64,000 nucleotides of DNA, from assembly GCA_020849475.1 (NCBI GenBank), contig JADLGE010000074.1:61709-125708 (forward strand), in the 5' to 3' direction. This document shows, in pieces, positions 50,635 to 59,535 of this stretch. A program made the translations under genes and the position numbers. The stretch is from Gammaproteobacteria bacterium. Lineage in GTDB: Bacteria > Pseudomonadota > Gammaproteobacteria > Ga0077536. The notes below the pieces were generated by a model. It saw nothing but the letters and a program-made list of their open reading frames with translations, was not told the origin of the DNA and did not search any database. Position 1 is the first letter of the stretch; every line of letters starts with the position of its first letter.

Positions 50635-52494
50635 ATGACGCCATACGCGATGCGCGGGCTTACGCTCGGCGCGCTGGTCATCTTGTTGGCACTCGACGCC
50701 AGCGCTGCCGGTAAACAGCGCGACAGCAGCGCCGCGGCGATCAGCGTCGGCGGTGAATGGTCGAGCTACAACAAGTCGCCCGATGGTCAGCGCTATTCAC
50801 CCTTGCGCCAGATCAACAGCGGCAACGCCGCCGAGCTCGCCGAAGTGTGCCGCATCCGCATCGAAGACCATGGCTCGTTCCAGGCCGGTCTGGTCGTCAT
50901 CAACGATGTGATGTACGCCACCACCAGCACCGACACCATTGCGCTCGACCCCGCCACCTGCGCGGTCAAGTGGCGCACCAGTTACCGCCCCGAGAAGCGC
51001 ATGCCGTTTCCGGTCAACCGCGGCGTTGCCTTCTACGGCGGCCGCCTGTTCCGCGGCACCGGCGATGGCCACGTTATTGCCCTCGATGCCAAGAGCGGCG
51101 AGATACTGTGGAAGAACTCGGTCGGCGAACCCGATCAGGGCGAGTTCGTGTCGGGCGCACCGCTGGCCTGGAATGGACTTGTCATCGTCGGCACCGCCGC
51201 CTCGGAATTCGGCGTACGCGGCCGCGTCATGGCCTATGACGCCGACACCGGTCGCGAAGTGTGGCGCTTCTACACCATCCCCCTGCCGGGCGAGCCGGGC
51301 TCGGAAACCTGGAAGGACACCGTGTGGAACCACGGTAATGGCGGCGGCGGCACCTGGTCGCATTTCGCGCTCGACGCCGCCAGCGCCGAGGTCTTCATCC
51401 CGGTGGGCAACCCGGTGCCGGATTTCTCGCCGGGCGACCGGCCCGGCGCCAATCTCTATACCAACAGCGTGGTGGTGCTCGATGCGCGCAGCGGCCAACT
51501 CAAGTGGTGGTATCAGCTCGCGCCCAACGACGGATTCGATCACGACCTCGCCGCCGCGCCGGTGCTCTATCGCAACAGTCAGCGCAAGCAGACCATGGCA
51601 GCGGCCGGCAAGGACGGCTACGTGCATATTGTCGATCGCGACAGCCACAAGCTCATCGCCAAGACCGCCGTCACGACCGTCGATGAGAACGCACCGCAGC
51701 CGACCGAAGAAGGCGTGAAAGTGTGCCCCGGCGTGGCGGGCGGCGTGGAGTGGAACGGGCCGGGCTTCGACCCGGAGCGCAATCGACTGTTCGTCGGCGC
51801 GCTCGATTACTGCTCGGTCATGCGTCGCGAATCCGGCACCAAGCCGGTGGCCGGCGGCGCCAATTACGGCGGCAGCTTCACCGGCGTCGGACAACCGAGC
51901 GGCTGGTTCACCGCGCTCGATGCCGACAGCGGCAAGATTGCCTGGCAATACCATGCCGACGCCGCGGTCGTCAGCGGCATCACCCCCACCGCCGGCGGCA
52001 TCGTGCTGGGCGGCGACAATGCCGGCAACTTCTTCGTGTTCGAAAGCGACAGCGGCAAAGTATTGAAGAGCTTTGCTACCGGCGGTTCACTGTCGGGTGG
52101 TGTCATCACGTATGAGAATCACGGCAAGCAATACGTGGCATTCACGTCCGGCAATGTCTCGCGTTCGCTGTTTGGCGCGACCGGCAGGCCGAGCATCGTG
52201 GTGATGGCCTTGCCCGAAGCGACGCTGGCACGCGAAGCGGCGGCGCAAACCACCGACATCACACGCGGTCGCGATCTTTACTTTGGCCTGTGCGGCGCCT
52301 GCCACGGCGCGGACGGCAAGACCTGGAAGCCGGTCGATCTCACCAAGGTCAAGAACAAGATGAACATCGATGAACTGGTGGCCTTCATCAAGAAGCCGCG
52401 CGCGCCCATGCCGCAGCCCTTTCCTGAGCCGCTGAATGCCCAGGACGAGCGCGACATACGCGACATCGCCGCGTTCCTCATGCAGTGGCAATAG
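50635..52494 (+). CDS. PQQ-dependent dehydrogenase with C-terminal cytochrome c domain (quinohemoprotein)
   Basis: 619 aa with an unusually good ribosome site (GGGGAGGAGG) before ATG 50635 and a signal peptide (LGALVILLALDASA). Residues about 35-520 form the eight-bladed PQQ propeller of methanol/ethanol-type dehydrogenases, with TDTIALDPATCAVKWRTSY and VRGRVMAYDADTGREVWRFYTIPLPGEPG. The vicinal cysteine pair found before VNRG in methanol dehydrogenases is replaced here by MPFPVNRG. A heme c motif C553-G-A-C-H557 closes the protein. It oxidises an alcohol in the periplasm and passes electrons to its own heme. PQQ synthesis genes are not in the window. Confidence 0.9.
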   Translation: MTPYAMRGLTLGALVILLALDASAAGKQRDSSAAAISVGGEWSSYNKSPDGQRYSPLRQINSGNAAELAEVCRIRIEDHGSFQAGLVVINDVMYATTSTDTIALDPATCAVKWRTSYRPEKRMPFPVNRGVAFYGGRLFRGTGDGHVIALDAKSGEILWKNSVGEPDQGEFVSGAPLAWNGLVIVGTAASEFGVRGRVMAYDADTGREVWRFYTIPLPGEPGSETWKDTVWNHGNGGGGTWSHFALDAASAEVFIPVGNPVPDFSPGDRPGANLYTNSVVVLDARSGQLKWWYQLAPNDGFDHDLAAAPVLYRNSQRKQTMAAAGKDGYVHIVDRDSHKLIAKTAVTTVDENAPQPTEEGVKVCPGVAGGVEWNGPGFDPERNRLFVGALDYCSVMRRESGTKPVAGGANYGGSFTGVGQPSGWFTALDADSGKIAWQYHADAAVVSGITPTAGGIVLGGDNAGNFFVFESDSGKVLKSFATGGSLSGGVITYENHGKQYVAFTSGNVSRSLFGATGRPSIVVMALPEATLAREAAAQTTDITRGRDLYFGLCGACHGADGKTWKPVDLTKVKNKMNIDELVAFIKKPRAPMPQPFPEPLNAQDERDIRDIAAFLMQWQ

Positions 52495-52506
52495 GCGAAT
52501 GCCAGC

Positions 52507-53409
52507 TTGAGCGTCGCGCCCACATCGGGCTTTCACCCATTGCGCGCGCTTGCGCTGCTGGTCGGCGCGCAGACCTTGTTTGCCCTGCTCGACGCGACCG
52601 GCAAGAGCCTGTCGCGCGACATGGGCATCCCGCTCATCGCACTGGTGCGTCATGCCGGCCAGGCCTTGCTGATGGTGGCGGTGCTCGGGCCGCGCATGGG
52701 CCGTCAGTTGTTCGTGACCCGTCACCTGACACTGCAGGTGTGGCGCGGTCTCGCCATGGCGGGCTTCACGCTGTTCTTCTTCACCGCGCTGTTTCGCCTG
52801 CCGCAGGCCGAAGCCACCGCCATCAACTTCATCGCGCCTTTCATCGTCATGCTGCTGGCCGGACGCATGCTGGCGGAGAAGGTCGGGCGTGTGCGCTGGA
52901 CCGGCGCGGCGGTGGGCTTTCTCGGCATGCTGGTGCTGGTGCGCCCCGACAGTCATCTGGACAAAATCGGTGTGCTGTTCGCGTTGCTGACGGTGGTGTG
53001 CAACGTCAGCTTCCAACTGCTGACGCGGCGCCTCGCGCAGGTCGAAAATTCCTTCACCACCATGTTCATCTCGGCCGCCATCAGTGTCGTCATCTCGGCG
53101 GCGCTGCTGCCCTTGCAGAGCCGTTGGGGGGGATGGCCCGCCGCCCTCAGCGGCCAACAACTCTTGATGCTCGCCACGCTCGGCGTGCTCGGCGCCGTCA
53201 GCCAGTGGTGTCTCATTCGCGCCTATGTGTGGTCGAGCGCCTCGTTCATCGCGCCGCTGCTGTTCATGCAGTTGATCTGGTCGACCGCCACCGGCTATCT
53301 GTTCTTCCAGCAACTGCCCGACAGGTACAGCCTGCTCGGCATCCTGGTGATACTCGGCAGCGGCGTCGCGACCATGGTGTTCGCCGCACGCAGCGAATCG
53401 CAGCATTGA
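52507..53409 (+). CDS. DMT family transporter (EamA)
   Basis: 300 aa with ten membrane helices in two EamA repeats: PLRALALLVGAQTLFALLDATGKSLSRDMGIPLIALVRH begins the first and GVLFALLTVVCNVSFQLLTRRLAQVENSFTTMF the second. The start is TTG 52507, as the next ATG would delete the first helix; the ribosome site is weak and the gene lies 12 bases after the PQQ dehydrogenase stop. The substrate of this exporter or permease is unknown. Confidence 0.87.
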   Translation: MSVAPTSGFHPLRALALLVGAQTLFALLDATGKSLSRDMGIPLIALVRHAGQALLMVAVLGPRMGRQLFVTRHLTLQVWRGLAMAGFTLFFFTALFRLPQAEATAINFIAPFIVMLLAGRMLAEKVGRVRWTGAAVGFLGMLVLVRPDSHLDKIGVLFALLTVVCNVSFQLLTRRLAQVENSFTTMFISAAISVVISAALLPLQSRWGGWPAALSGQQLLMLATLGVLGAVSQWCLIRAYVWSSASFIAPLLFMQLIWSTATGYLFFQQLPDRYSLLGILVILGSGVATMVFAARSESQH

Positions 53410-53431
53410 ACACCGCCACGAGGATCAAGCC

Positions 53432-54667
53432 ATGAGCAGCATTGCTTTCGACCTGCCCGACGACATCATCGCCATTCGCGAGGCGATAACGGCCTTTGTA
53501 AAGCGCGAAGTGTTGCCGCGCCACGAACGTCACGCGAGTTTGCTGGACGATCCACGCGCCCGCTACGCCGCCGATGGCCGCTACAGCGAGGCGGTCTACG
53601 ACATCATTCGCGAAGTGCGCATGGCATCGAGTGAAGCGGGCTTTTTCAACATGTGCGTGCCGACCGCCATCGGCGGCGGCGGCTTGGGGCACCTCGCCTA
53701 TTTCGTCGCCTGGCAGGCGGTCTATCACACCTGTGGCACGCGTTCGTTCCTGGCGCCCTACACCATCGCCCACTGGGCCTTTGCCGCGAGCCCGGTGCTG
53801 GAGCATGTCAGCGCAGAAGTGCGCGAGCGCATGCTGCCGGATTTGTTGAGCGGCCGCCGTTCGATGTGCTTCGGCCTGTCCGAACCCGGTGCCGGCTCCG
53901 ATGCGAGCATGATCAAAACGCGCGCGGTGGCCGACGGGGACGGCTGGCGCCTCACTGGTCGCAAACTGTGGACCAGCAATTCGCCCCATGCCGACTATTG
54001 CATTGTGTTCGCGGTCACCGACCCGGCCGCGGCCGCTGCGCACCAGGGCGGCATTTCCGCTTTCCTGATCCCGACCGACGCGCCCGGCTTTGAAGTCGAG
54101 AGCGTGGTGAAACTCTTCGGCCATGCCGGCGGCGACGAAGGCGCGCTGGTGCTCGACGATATCCGCGTCGAAGCCTCGCAGTTGGTCGGCAAACTTCACC
54201 AGGGCTTTGCCACGGCCTTGCTCGGCGTGTCGCTGGGGCGCGTCTACAACGCGGCCCGCGCCGTCGGTCTCGGGCGCGCCGCGCTCGAACTCGCGCTCAC
54301 GTACGTGCAGCAGCGCGAAGCTTTCGGTCATGCCATCGCCGAATATCAAGGCGTCACGTTTCCGCTCGCCGAATCCGCCACTGCGTTGCATGCCGCGCAC
54401 CTCATGGGTATCAACGCCGCCACGCTGCTTGATCGCGGCGAGCGCGCCGTCAAGGAACTGTCGATGGCCAAGTGCTACGCGGTGGAGGTCGGGCTCGAAG
54501 CGGTCAACCGCGCCATGCAAGCACACGGCGGCATGGGCCTGACCAACGAAGTCGGCCTCGCCGAGATCTGGCAGACCCTGCGCATCATCAATATCGCCGA
54601 CGGCACCAACGAGATTCTCAAGCGCACCATCGTGCAGCGCCTGCTGAAGGGCGACGTGGATTTGTAA
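53432..54667 (+). CDS. acyl-CoA dehydrogenase family protein
   Basis: 411 aa. FAD-binding and catalytic motifs are visible: CFGLSEPGAGSDASMIKTRAV and WRLTGRKLWTSNSPHADY in the middle beta domain, LGRVYNAARAVGLGRAALELALTYVQQREAFGHAIAEYQGV in the C-terminal domain, and AHGGMGLTNEVGLAEIWQTLRIINIADGTNEILKRTI at the end. The catalytic base Glu of typical acyl-CoA dehydrogenases would be near the INIADGTNE motif. The N-terminal helices are longer than usual. It oxidises an acyl-CoA with transfer of electrons to ETF. GAGGA precedes ATG 53432. Confidence 0.93.
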   Translation: MSSIAFDLPDDIIAIREAITAFVKREVLPRHERHASLLDDPRARYAADGRYSEAVYDIIREVRMASSEAGFFNMCVPTAIGGGGLGHLAYFVAWQAVYHTCGTRSFLAPYTIAHWAFAASPVLEHVSAEVRERMLPDLLSGRRSMCFGLSEPGAGSDASMIKTRAVADGDGWRLTGRKLWTSNSPHADYCIVFAVTDPAAAAAHQGGISAFLIPTDAPGFEVESVVKLFGHAGGDEGALVLDDIRVEASQLVGKLHQGFATALLGVSLGRVYNAARAVGLGRAALELALTYVQQREAFGHAIAEYQGVTFPLAESATALHAAHLMGINAATLLDRGERAVKELSMAKCYAVEVGLEAVNRAMQAHGGMGLTNEVGLAEIWQTLRIINIADGTNEILKRTIVQRLLKGDVDL

Positions 54668-54833
54668 GGGACCGTGCGCCATGCCGGGCAGCACCCATTG
54701 AGCGGCGCCCGCGGACCACGCCAACGGCGCTCTGAAACGCGCCCCGTGAATTGAAAACACAGCAAAATTACCTTAAGGTGACAGCGACATTACCGCGCCG
54801 TTGCACGCATCCGTCCCCATCGGAGTCCCACAC

Positions 54834-55058
54834 ATGTTCCTCAAGATTTCGGCCTTGGCACTTGCCGCTCTGTTGCTGTCGACGAGCAATGCATACGCCT
54901 ACATCGACCCGGGCACCGGCAGCGCCGCGACCACGGCCATCATCGGTTTCTTCGCCGCGGCCGCCTACACATTGCGCAAGTTCTTCTACCGTCTTAAGGA
55001 CATGATCTTCTCGAAGCCCTCCAAGGACGCCTCGACGGACGGCAAGCAAGATAAATGA
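54834..55058 (+). CDS. small exported membrane protein of the YIDPGTGS type
   Basis: 74 aa. A signal peptide ends near AYA (LALAALLLSTSNAYA), followed directly by YIDPGTGSAATTAIIGFFAAAAYTLRKFFYRLKDM. The mature end YIDPGTGS, a short helix and a lysine-rich tail is a pattern I know from small proteins next to surface-glycan genes in several phyla, without assigned function. The stop overlaps the next gene's start (ATGA), so it is the first member of a tightly coupled run with a methyltransferase, a YidC-like insertase and a sulfatase-like enzyme. A promoter is probably within the 166 bases before it. Confidence 0.75.
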   Translation: MFLKISALALAALLLSTSNAYAYIDPGTGSAATTAIIGFFAAAAYTLRKFFYRLKDMIFSKPSKDASTDGKQDK

Positions 55059-56533
55059 ATTCAAGGGAAGCGCCCGAGCGGGCCTCCGCCAGCGAAACAG
55101 CCATTCCTGACAGCGGATCGTTCAGAGACCGAAACAATCGCGTCTATCATCTCGGTTCGAGCATCGTCCGGGGTATCAGCGAACAGGCGCTCGCCAACTG
55201 GACGGCCCTCTCCGCGCAGCCATTCTTCCAGGAATTCCTCGCCGCATCGAAAGTGGTAGCGACCGAGCGTCTGCCGGACGACGCGCCCCTTGCGCTGCCC
55301 GCGGGTGCGAGCCCGTGGGCCGCTTATTTAAGCCACGAACGCATTCCCTTCGTTTCCTATCCCTACGAATGGCCTTTCGGCATGCTCAAGGATGCGGCGC
55401 TGCTGCAGTTGGAACTGGTGGAGCGCGCCATCGAGTGCGGCTGGACCATGAAGGACGCCACGCCCTATAACATCCAGTGGCGCGGATGCCGTCCGGTCTT
55501 CATCGACCTGCCCTCGTTCGAGCCCTATACGGCCGGCGACGCGTGGGGCGGCTACCGCCAGTTCTGCATGATGTATCTCTATCCCCTCATGCTGCAGGCC
55601 TACAAAGGCGTGGACTACCAGCCGCTGCTGCGCGGCGATCTGGAGGGCATTGATCCGCAGCAGGCAAACCGTCTGCTGTCGGGCCTGACACGCTTGCGCA
55701 AAGGCGTGCTGAGCCATGTGTATCTGCACGCCAAGATGCAGGCGCGCTACTCGCAGGCGGACCTGGTCGAGGCCAAGCAGCTGACCGAGCACGCCGCCCA
55801 GGAAATGCGTCCGGCACAGCGTATTCATCACTCCAAGGCCATGGTGCTCGGCACCCTGCAGGGCCTGCGCCGCACCGTGCAATCGCTGCACAGCGACGAG
55901 TCACGCACCACCTGGAGCAACTATGATTCGGACCACAGCTACGGCGAACAGTCCTTCGAGATCAAGAAGGCCTTTGTCGAGAACGTGATTGCCGAACGCC
56001 GGCGCAGCCTGGTGTGGGATCTCGGCTGCAACACCGGCACGTTCTCACGCATCTGCGCGGGCAACAGCGACTATGTGCTGTCGGCCGACGGCGACCGCAA
56101 GGCCATTGATCGCTTCTACAGCGCGCAGAAGACCGCAAGCGAGAAAAACATCCTGCCCCTGATCATCAACCTCGGGAACATCTCTCCCGGCCAGGGTTGG
56201 CTGGGCAAGGAGCGCAAGGCTTTCGATCAGCGCGGCAAGCCTGAACTCGTGCTGTGCCTCGCCCTCATTCATCACATCGTCATCAGCGCCAACATACCGC
56301 TGGCGGAATTTCTGACCTGGCTGCGCCAGTTCGATGCGGAAATCATCATCGAACTGGTGACGATTGAAGACGACATGTCGCGCATGCTGGTGCGCAATCG
56401 CGTCAATCAGTATGGCGATCTCACCGAAGCGGGCTTCGAAGCAACGGTGCTGAGCATGTTTACGATCAAGGCCTCGCAGTATCTCAAGGGCGAGCACCGC
56501 AAGCTCTACCATCTGCTCCCCAAGGCGCTTTAG
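55055..56533 (+). CDS. class I SAM-dependent methyltransferase, nodulation protein NoeA-like
   Basis: 492 aa. The first 280 residues hold a conserved domain (RDRNNRVYHLGSSIVRGISEQALANWTAL, FVSYPYEWPFGMLKDAALLQLELVERAIECGWTMKDATPYNIQWRGCRPVFIDLPSFEP) found in NoeA-type proteins. The C-terminal domain carries a SAM-binding motif (SLVWDLGCNTGTFSRICAGNSDYVLSADGDRKAIDRFY) and LVLCLALIHHIVISANIPLAEFLTWL. NoeA in rhizobia is linked to surface or Nod factor modification, but its reaction is not established. The gene overlaps the preceding small protein gene by four bases. Confidence 0.87.
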   Translation: MNSREAPERASASETAIPDSGSFRDRNNRVYHLGSSIVRGISEQALANWTALSAQPFFQEFLAASKVVATERLPDDAPLALPAGASPWAAYLSHERIPFVSYPYEWPFGMLKDAALLQLELVERAIECGWTMKDATPYNIQWRGCRPVFIDLPSFEPYTAGDAWGGYRQFCMMYLYPLMLQAYKGVDYQPLLRGDLEGIDPQQANRLLSGLTRLRKGVLSHVYLHAKMQARYSQADLVEAKQLTEHAAQEMRPAQRIHHSKAMVLGTLQGLRRTVQSLHSDESRTTWSNYDSDHSYGEQSFEIKKAFVENVIAERRRSLVWDLGCNTGTFSRICAGNSDYVLSADGDRKAIDRFYSAQKTASEKNILPLIINLGNISPGQGWLGKERKAFDQRGKPELVLCLALIHHIVISANIPLAEFLTWLRQFDAEIIIELVTIEDDMSRMLVRNRVNQYGDLTEAGFEATVLSMFTIKASQYLKGEHRKLYHLLPKAL

Positions 56534-56563
56534 GCTCCGCGCGCGACATCGCCATTTCGCGCC

Positions 56564-57232
56564 ATGGATACGCTGGAAGTGCTGCTCTATCCCATCGTCG
56601 TCGCGATGGGGTTCGTGTTCGAAATGCTGCACGGCGCGCTCGGCAGTTACGGACTGGCCATCATAGGCACGAGCGCGGTGGTGCGCCTGGTGATGTATCC
56701 GATCATCAAGGCCTCGCTGCGGCTCGAGGAAAAGGAACGGCGCACACAGCTGGCGATGGCGCCGGCCATCGCCAGCGCCACCGCCACCTTGAGCGGGCGC
56801 GCGCGTTTCGAAGCAATTGATGCCGTCTACCAGACGCACGGTTATCATCCGATAAAGTCGCTCATCACCCTCGTGCCCTTGCTTTTGCAGATTCCGTTTC
56901 TGCTCGGCGCGCTGCATCTTTTCGTCGACTACCCGGCGCTGGTCGCGGCAAAATTTCTGATCATCGATGACCTCTCCAAGCCCGACCAGCTCGTGCGTCT
57001 GGGTACCTTGGCCATCAATGTCCTGCCCATCGCCCTCGCCGCCATCGCGGTGCTGGATTCTGCCCTCAATCGCAACGCCACCCGCCAGGCACGATGGCGA
57101 TTTCTGGTCGTGACCGCGGTGTTGCTGGTGCTCATCTATCCGCTGCCTGCGGCTGTCTGCCTGTACTGGTTGACGAGCAATGTGTGGTCGCTGGCACGCA
57201 CGCTGGTGGCCCGCGCCAAGGTCGCCGTATGA
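56564..57232 (+). CDS. YidC/Oxa1-family membrane insertase paralogue
   Basis: 222 aa with five membrane segments. The middle part (YGLAIIGTSAVVRLVMYPIIKASLRLEEKERRTQLAMAPAIASATATLSGRARFEAIDAVYQTHGYHPIKSLITLVPLLLQIPFLLGALHLF) is the YidC core. The long periplasmic domain of housekeeping YidC is absent, as in Oxa1/SpoIIIJ-like or cluster-specific paralogues. It lies between the NoeA-like methyltransferase and a sulfatase-like gene, with an overlap to the latter (ATGA), so it may serve a special surface system rather than general insertion. The start has no clear ribosome site. Confidence 0.87.
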   Translation: MDTLEVLLYPIVVAMGFVFEMLHGALGSYGLAIIGTSAVVRLVMYPIIKASLRLEEKERRTQLAMAPAIASATATLSGRARFEAIDAVYQTHGYHPIKSLITLVPLLLQIPFLLGALHLFVDYPALVAAKFLIIDDLSKPDQLVRLGTLAINVLPIALAAIAVLDSALNRNATRQARWRFLVVTAVLLVLIYPLPAAVCLYWLTSNVWSLARTLVARAKVAV

Positions 57233-59394
57233 AATTGCTCGACGAGTTGCGCGCCCGCGCCGGGCTGCTGTTCCTGGCCGTGGCGGGACTGGCCGACGCG
57301 GCGTTGTCCGGTCGCGTGCTGCACATGCTCGACGCGTCGCCCGAGTTCTACGTCAACTATCGGCTGGAAAAGCCCGCCATTCTCGCCTTCCTTGTAGTGG
57401 TCGGCTTCGGCATACCGCTGGCGCTGGGCGCGCTCGCTTATCTGTGTGCGAAACGCAAGGTGACCGCGCTGGTATCGGTGCTGCTGTTCGTAGTGCTGAC
57501 GGCCTTGACCTTGAGCGGCGCGGCGCGCGCCGTGCCCGACCCGAGCGGCGGCTGGCTGGCGCCGTCGCTGTCAGCCGTGCTGGCGGTCGCGCTGTGGGTC
57601 GGCTTCATGAAGCTCGAGGTGGTGCGCATTTTCTTTGCGGCCACTGCACTCAGTCTGCTGCTGACCTTCTACCATTCCGCGACCACCGCCGGTCTGCTGG
57701 CCGCGGGCTCCACGTCAAAAGAAGCATCCGCTGGCGCGCCGGCGGCCGCCGCATCGCGCGCGGCGACGCCGTTGCCGAACGTGGTGTTCATCGTGCTGGA
57801 CGAATTTCCGCTGACTACGGTGCTCGACAAGGACGGCGACATCGACGCCAAACGCTTTCCCAACCTCAAGGCCCTGGCCCGGGAAAGCTACTGGTTCCGT
57901 CAAACGAGTTCGGTGTCCTGCAATACGCCGACGGCGGTGCCGGCCATTCTGTCCGGCGCGCTTTTCGGCCAGCCCGCGCCCAAGGCCATGACGCCGGTGC
58001 TGCAGAATTATCCGCGCAACCTGTTCACTGAGCTCGGCGACAGCCATGCCATCGAAGCGTGGGAATCACTGACTCGCCTGTGTCCGCGCGGCGCCTGTGG
58101 CGACCACGGTGGCGGCAAATTGCATCTCAAGCTCAAGAAGCTTGCCGAGCACCTCGGTGTGGCGTGGCTGCACGCCAGTCTGCCGGTGGCGTTGACGCCG
58201 TCGCTGCCGGACATCGATGAGTTGTGGATGGATGCGGCCGCCAATCAGGACGTGCCCGACGATACGGCGCATCGGAAATTATTCCCGGTGCGGGTCCAGC
58301 AGTTTCGTCAACTGGTCGCGTCCATCGACAAGAGCGACCAACCGTGGCTGCGCTTCGGTCACTTCCTGCTGCCCCATGCCCCGTTCGAAAACCTGCCTGA
58401 CGGCACGCCCTACTACAAGGGCATGACCGGCTATGCGCTCGACGGCAAGCGTTGGGACAAGCAGACCGAGCATGTCGCCGAGAGCCATTTCCGGCACATG
58501 TTGCAGGCGATGTTCACCGACAGGTTGATAGGCGAACTCGTGGCGCGTCTGCGCGAAGTGGGTGAATACGACGACACCACCATCGTCATCGTCGCCGACC
58601 ACGGGGTGAGCTTCGTGCCCGGTGACACGCGGCGTGTCACCAACAAGGAAAATTATCCCAACCTCATCGGCGTGCCTTTTTTCATGAAGCTCGCCGGACA
58701 GCAGCGCGGTGAAGTCGTCGATACGCCGGTGCAGACCATCGATGTGCTGCCGACTTTGCTGGGCAGCATGAAGACGACGTTCGACGCGACTGCGTTCGAC
58801 GGACGTGACATATTGTCTGGCCACGTAGCGCCGCTCACCACCCGACTGCACTATTGTTCCGGCGCGAACTACCAATCATTTCCCACCGAGCTGCTGCCGG
58901 CATTGTTGACCCAGGTCGCCGCGCGCGATGCGAAATTCGGCGCGCGCGCCGACGGCAGCCTGAGTATGGGCTATGCAAGTTTTCCCGACTGGATTGGCCG
59001 CCCATTGACGGAACTGGGTTCGATTGAGAATTCCGGCCGCACCGCGCGACTGCGGGGCTTGCTCCCCGAGCGCGGCGCAAACGCCGGTCCGACCAATGCG
59101 CCGCTCTATCTCAACGGCACCATCGATGGCGCCGCGCCGCTTGGCTCCGACGACCTGCTGTTCGTGGCCACGCTCAACGGCCGCGTGGCGGCGGTCATGC
59201 CGGCAGTGCGCTTCAAACAGCTGGGCCGCATCATTTCCATCATGTTGCAGCCGAGCCTGCTCGAAGCCGGCGACAACACCCTCGAGTTCTATGCCCTCGA
59301 CCGCCAGGACACCGCGCCCTACACCTTTCTCAAGCTCAACATGCTCGGCGTGGTGGCCGACACCGCCACCGACAAATTCGTGTTCAAGCGCTGA
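57229..59394 (+). CDS. membrane-anchored sulfatase-like / phosphoethanolamine-transferase-like hydrolase
   Basis: 721 aa from ATG 57229. Four or five membrane helices fill residues 1-165. The catalytic domain begins at about 185 (PNVVFIVLDEFPLTTVLDKDG, metal-binding Asp), contains SSVSCNTPTAVPAILSG with the probable nucleophile Thr, LFGQPAPKAMTPVLQNYPRNLFTELG, and later TTIVIVADHGVSFVPGDTRR (metal-binding DHG). This is the alkaline-phosphatase-like superfamily found in lipid A or surface glycan phosphoethanolamine and phosphoglycerol transferases. The nucleophile is not the Cys of true sulfatases, so a transferase role is more likely. The substrate is unknown. It is the last gene of the coupled run. 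Confidence 0.85.
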   Translation: MKLLDELRARAGLLFLAVAGLADAALSGRVLHMLDASPEFYVNYRLEKPAILAFLVVVGFGIPLALGALAYLCAKRKVTALVSVLLFVVLTALTLSGAARAVPDPSGGWLAPSLSAVLAVALWVGFMKLEVVRIFFAATALSLLLTFYHSATTAGLLAAGSTSKEASAGAPAAAASRAATPLPNVVFIVLDEFPLTTVLDKDGDIDAKRFPNLKALARESYWFRQTSSVSCNTPTAVPAILSGALFGQPAPKAMTPVLQNYPRNLFTELGDSHAIEAWESLTRLCPRGACGDHGGGKLHLKLKKLAEHLGVAWLHASLPVALTPSLPDIDELWMDAAANQDVPDDTAHRKLFPVRVQQFRQLVASIDKSDQPWLRFGHFLLPHAPFENLPDGTPYYKGMTGYALDGKRWDKQTEHVAESHFRHMLQAMFTDRLIGELVARLREVGEYDDTTIVIVADHGVSFVPGDTRRVTNKENYPNLIGVPFFMKLAGQQRGEVVDTPVQTIDVLPTLLGSMKTTFDATAFDGRDILSGHVAPLTTRLHYCSGANYQSFPTELLPALLTQVAARDAKFGARADGSLSMGYASFPDWIGRPLTELGSIENSGRTARLRGLLPERGANAGPTNAPLYLNGTIDGAAPLGSDDLLFVATLNGRVAAVMPAVRFKQLGRIISIMLQPSLLEAGDNTLEFYALDRQDTAPYTFLKLNMLGVVADTATDKFVFKR

Positions 59395-59535
59395 TGAGCG
59401 GCGTGCCGCCGGGTCACTGCGGCGGCCTGCCACGACCGGCAACCGCCCTACCTGCGACGTCCCATCCAAGGTAAGATGCGCTTCGCAAAATCTGCAGGCC
59501 AGCCGGCTACATTCCCGCATTTGTAACGGTTCTCG

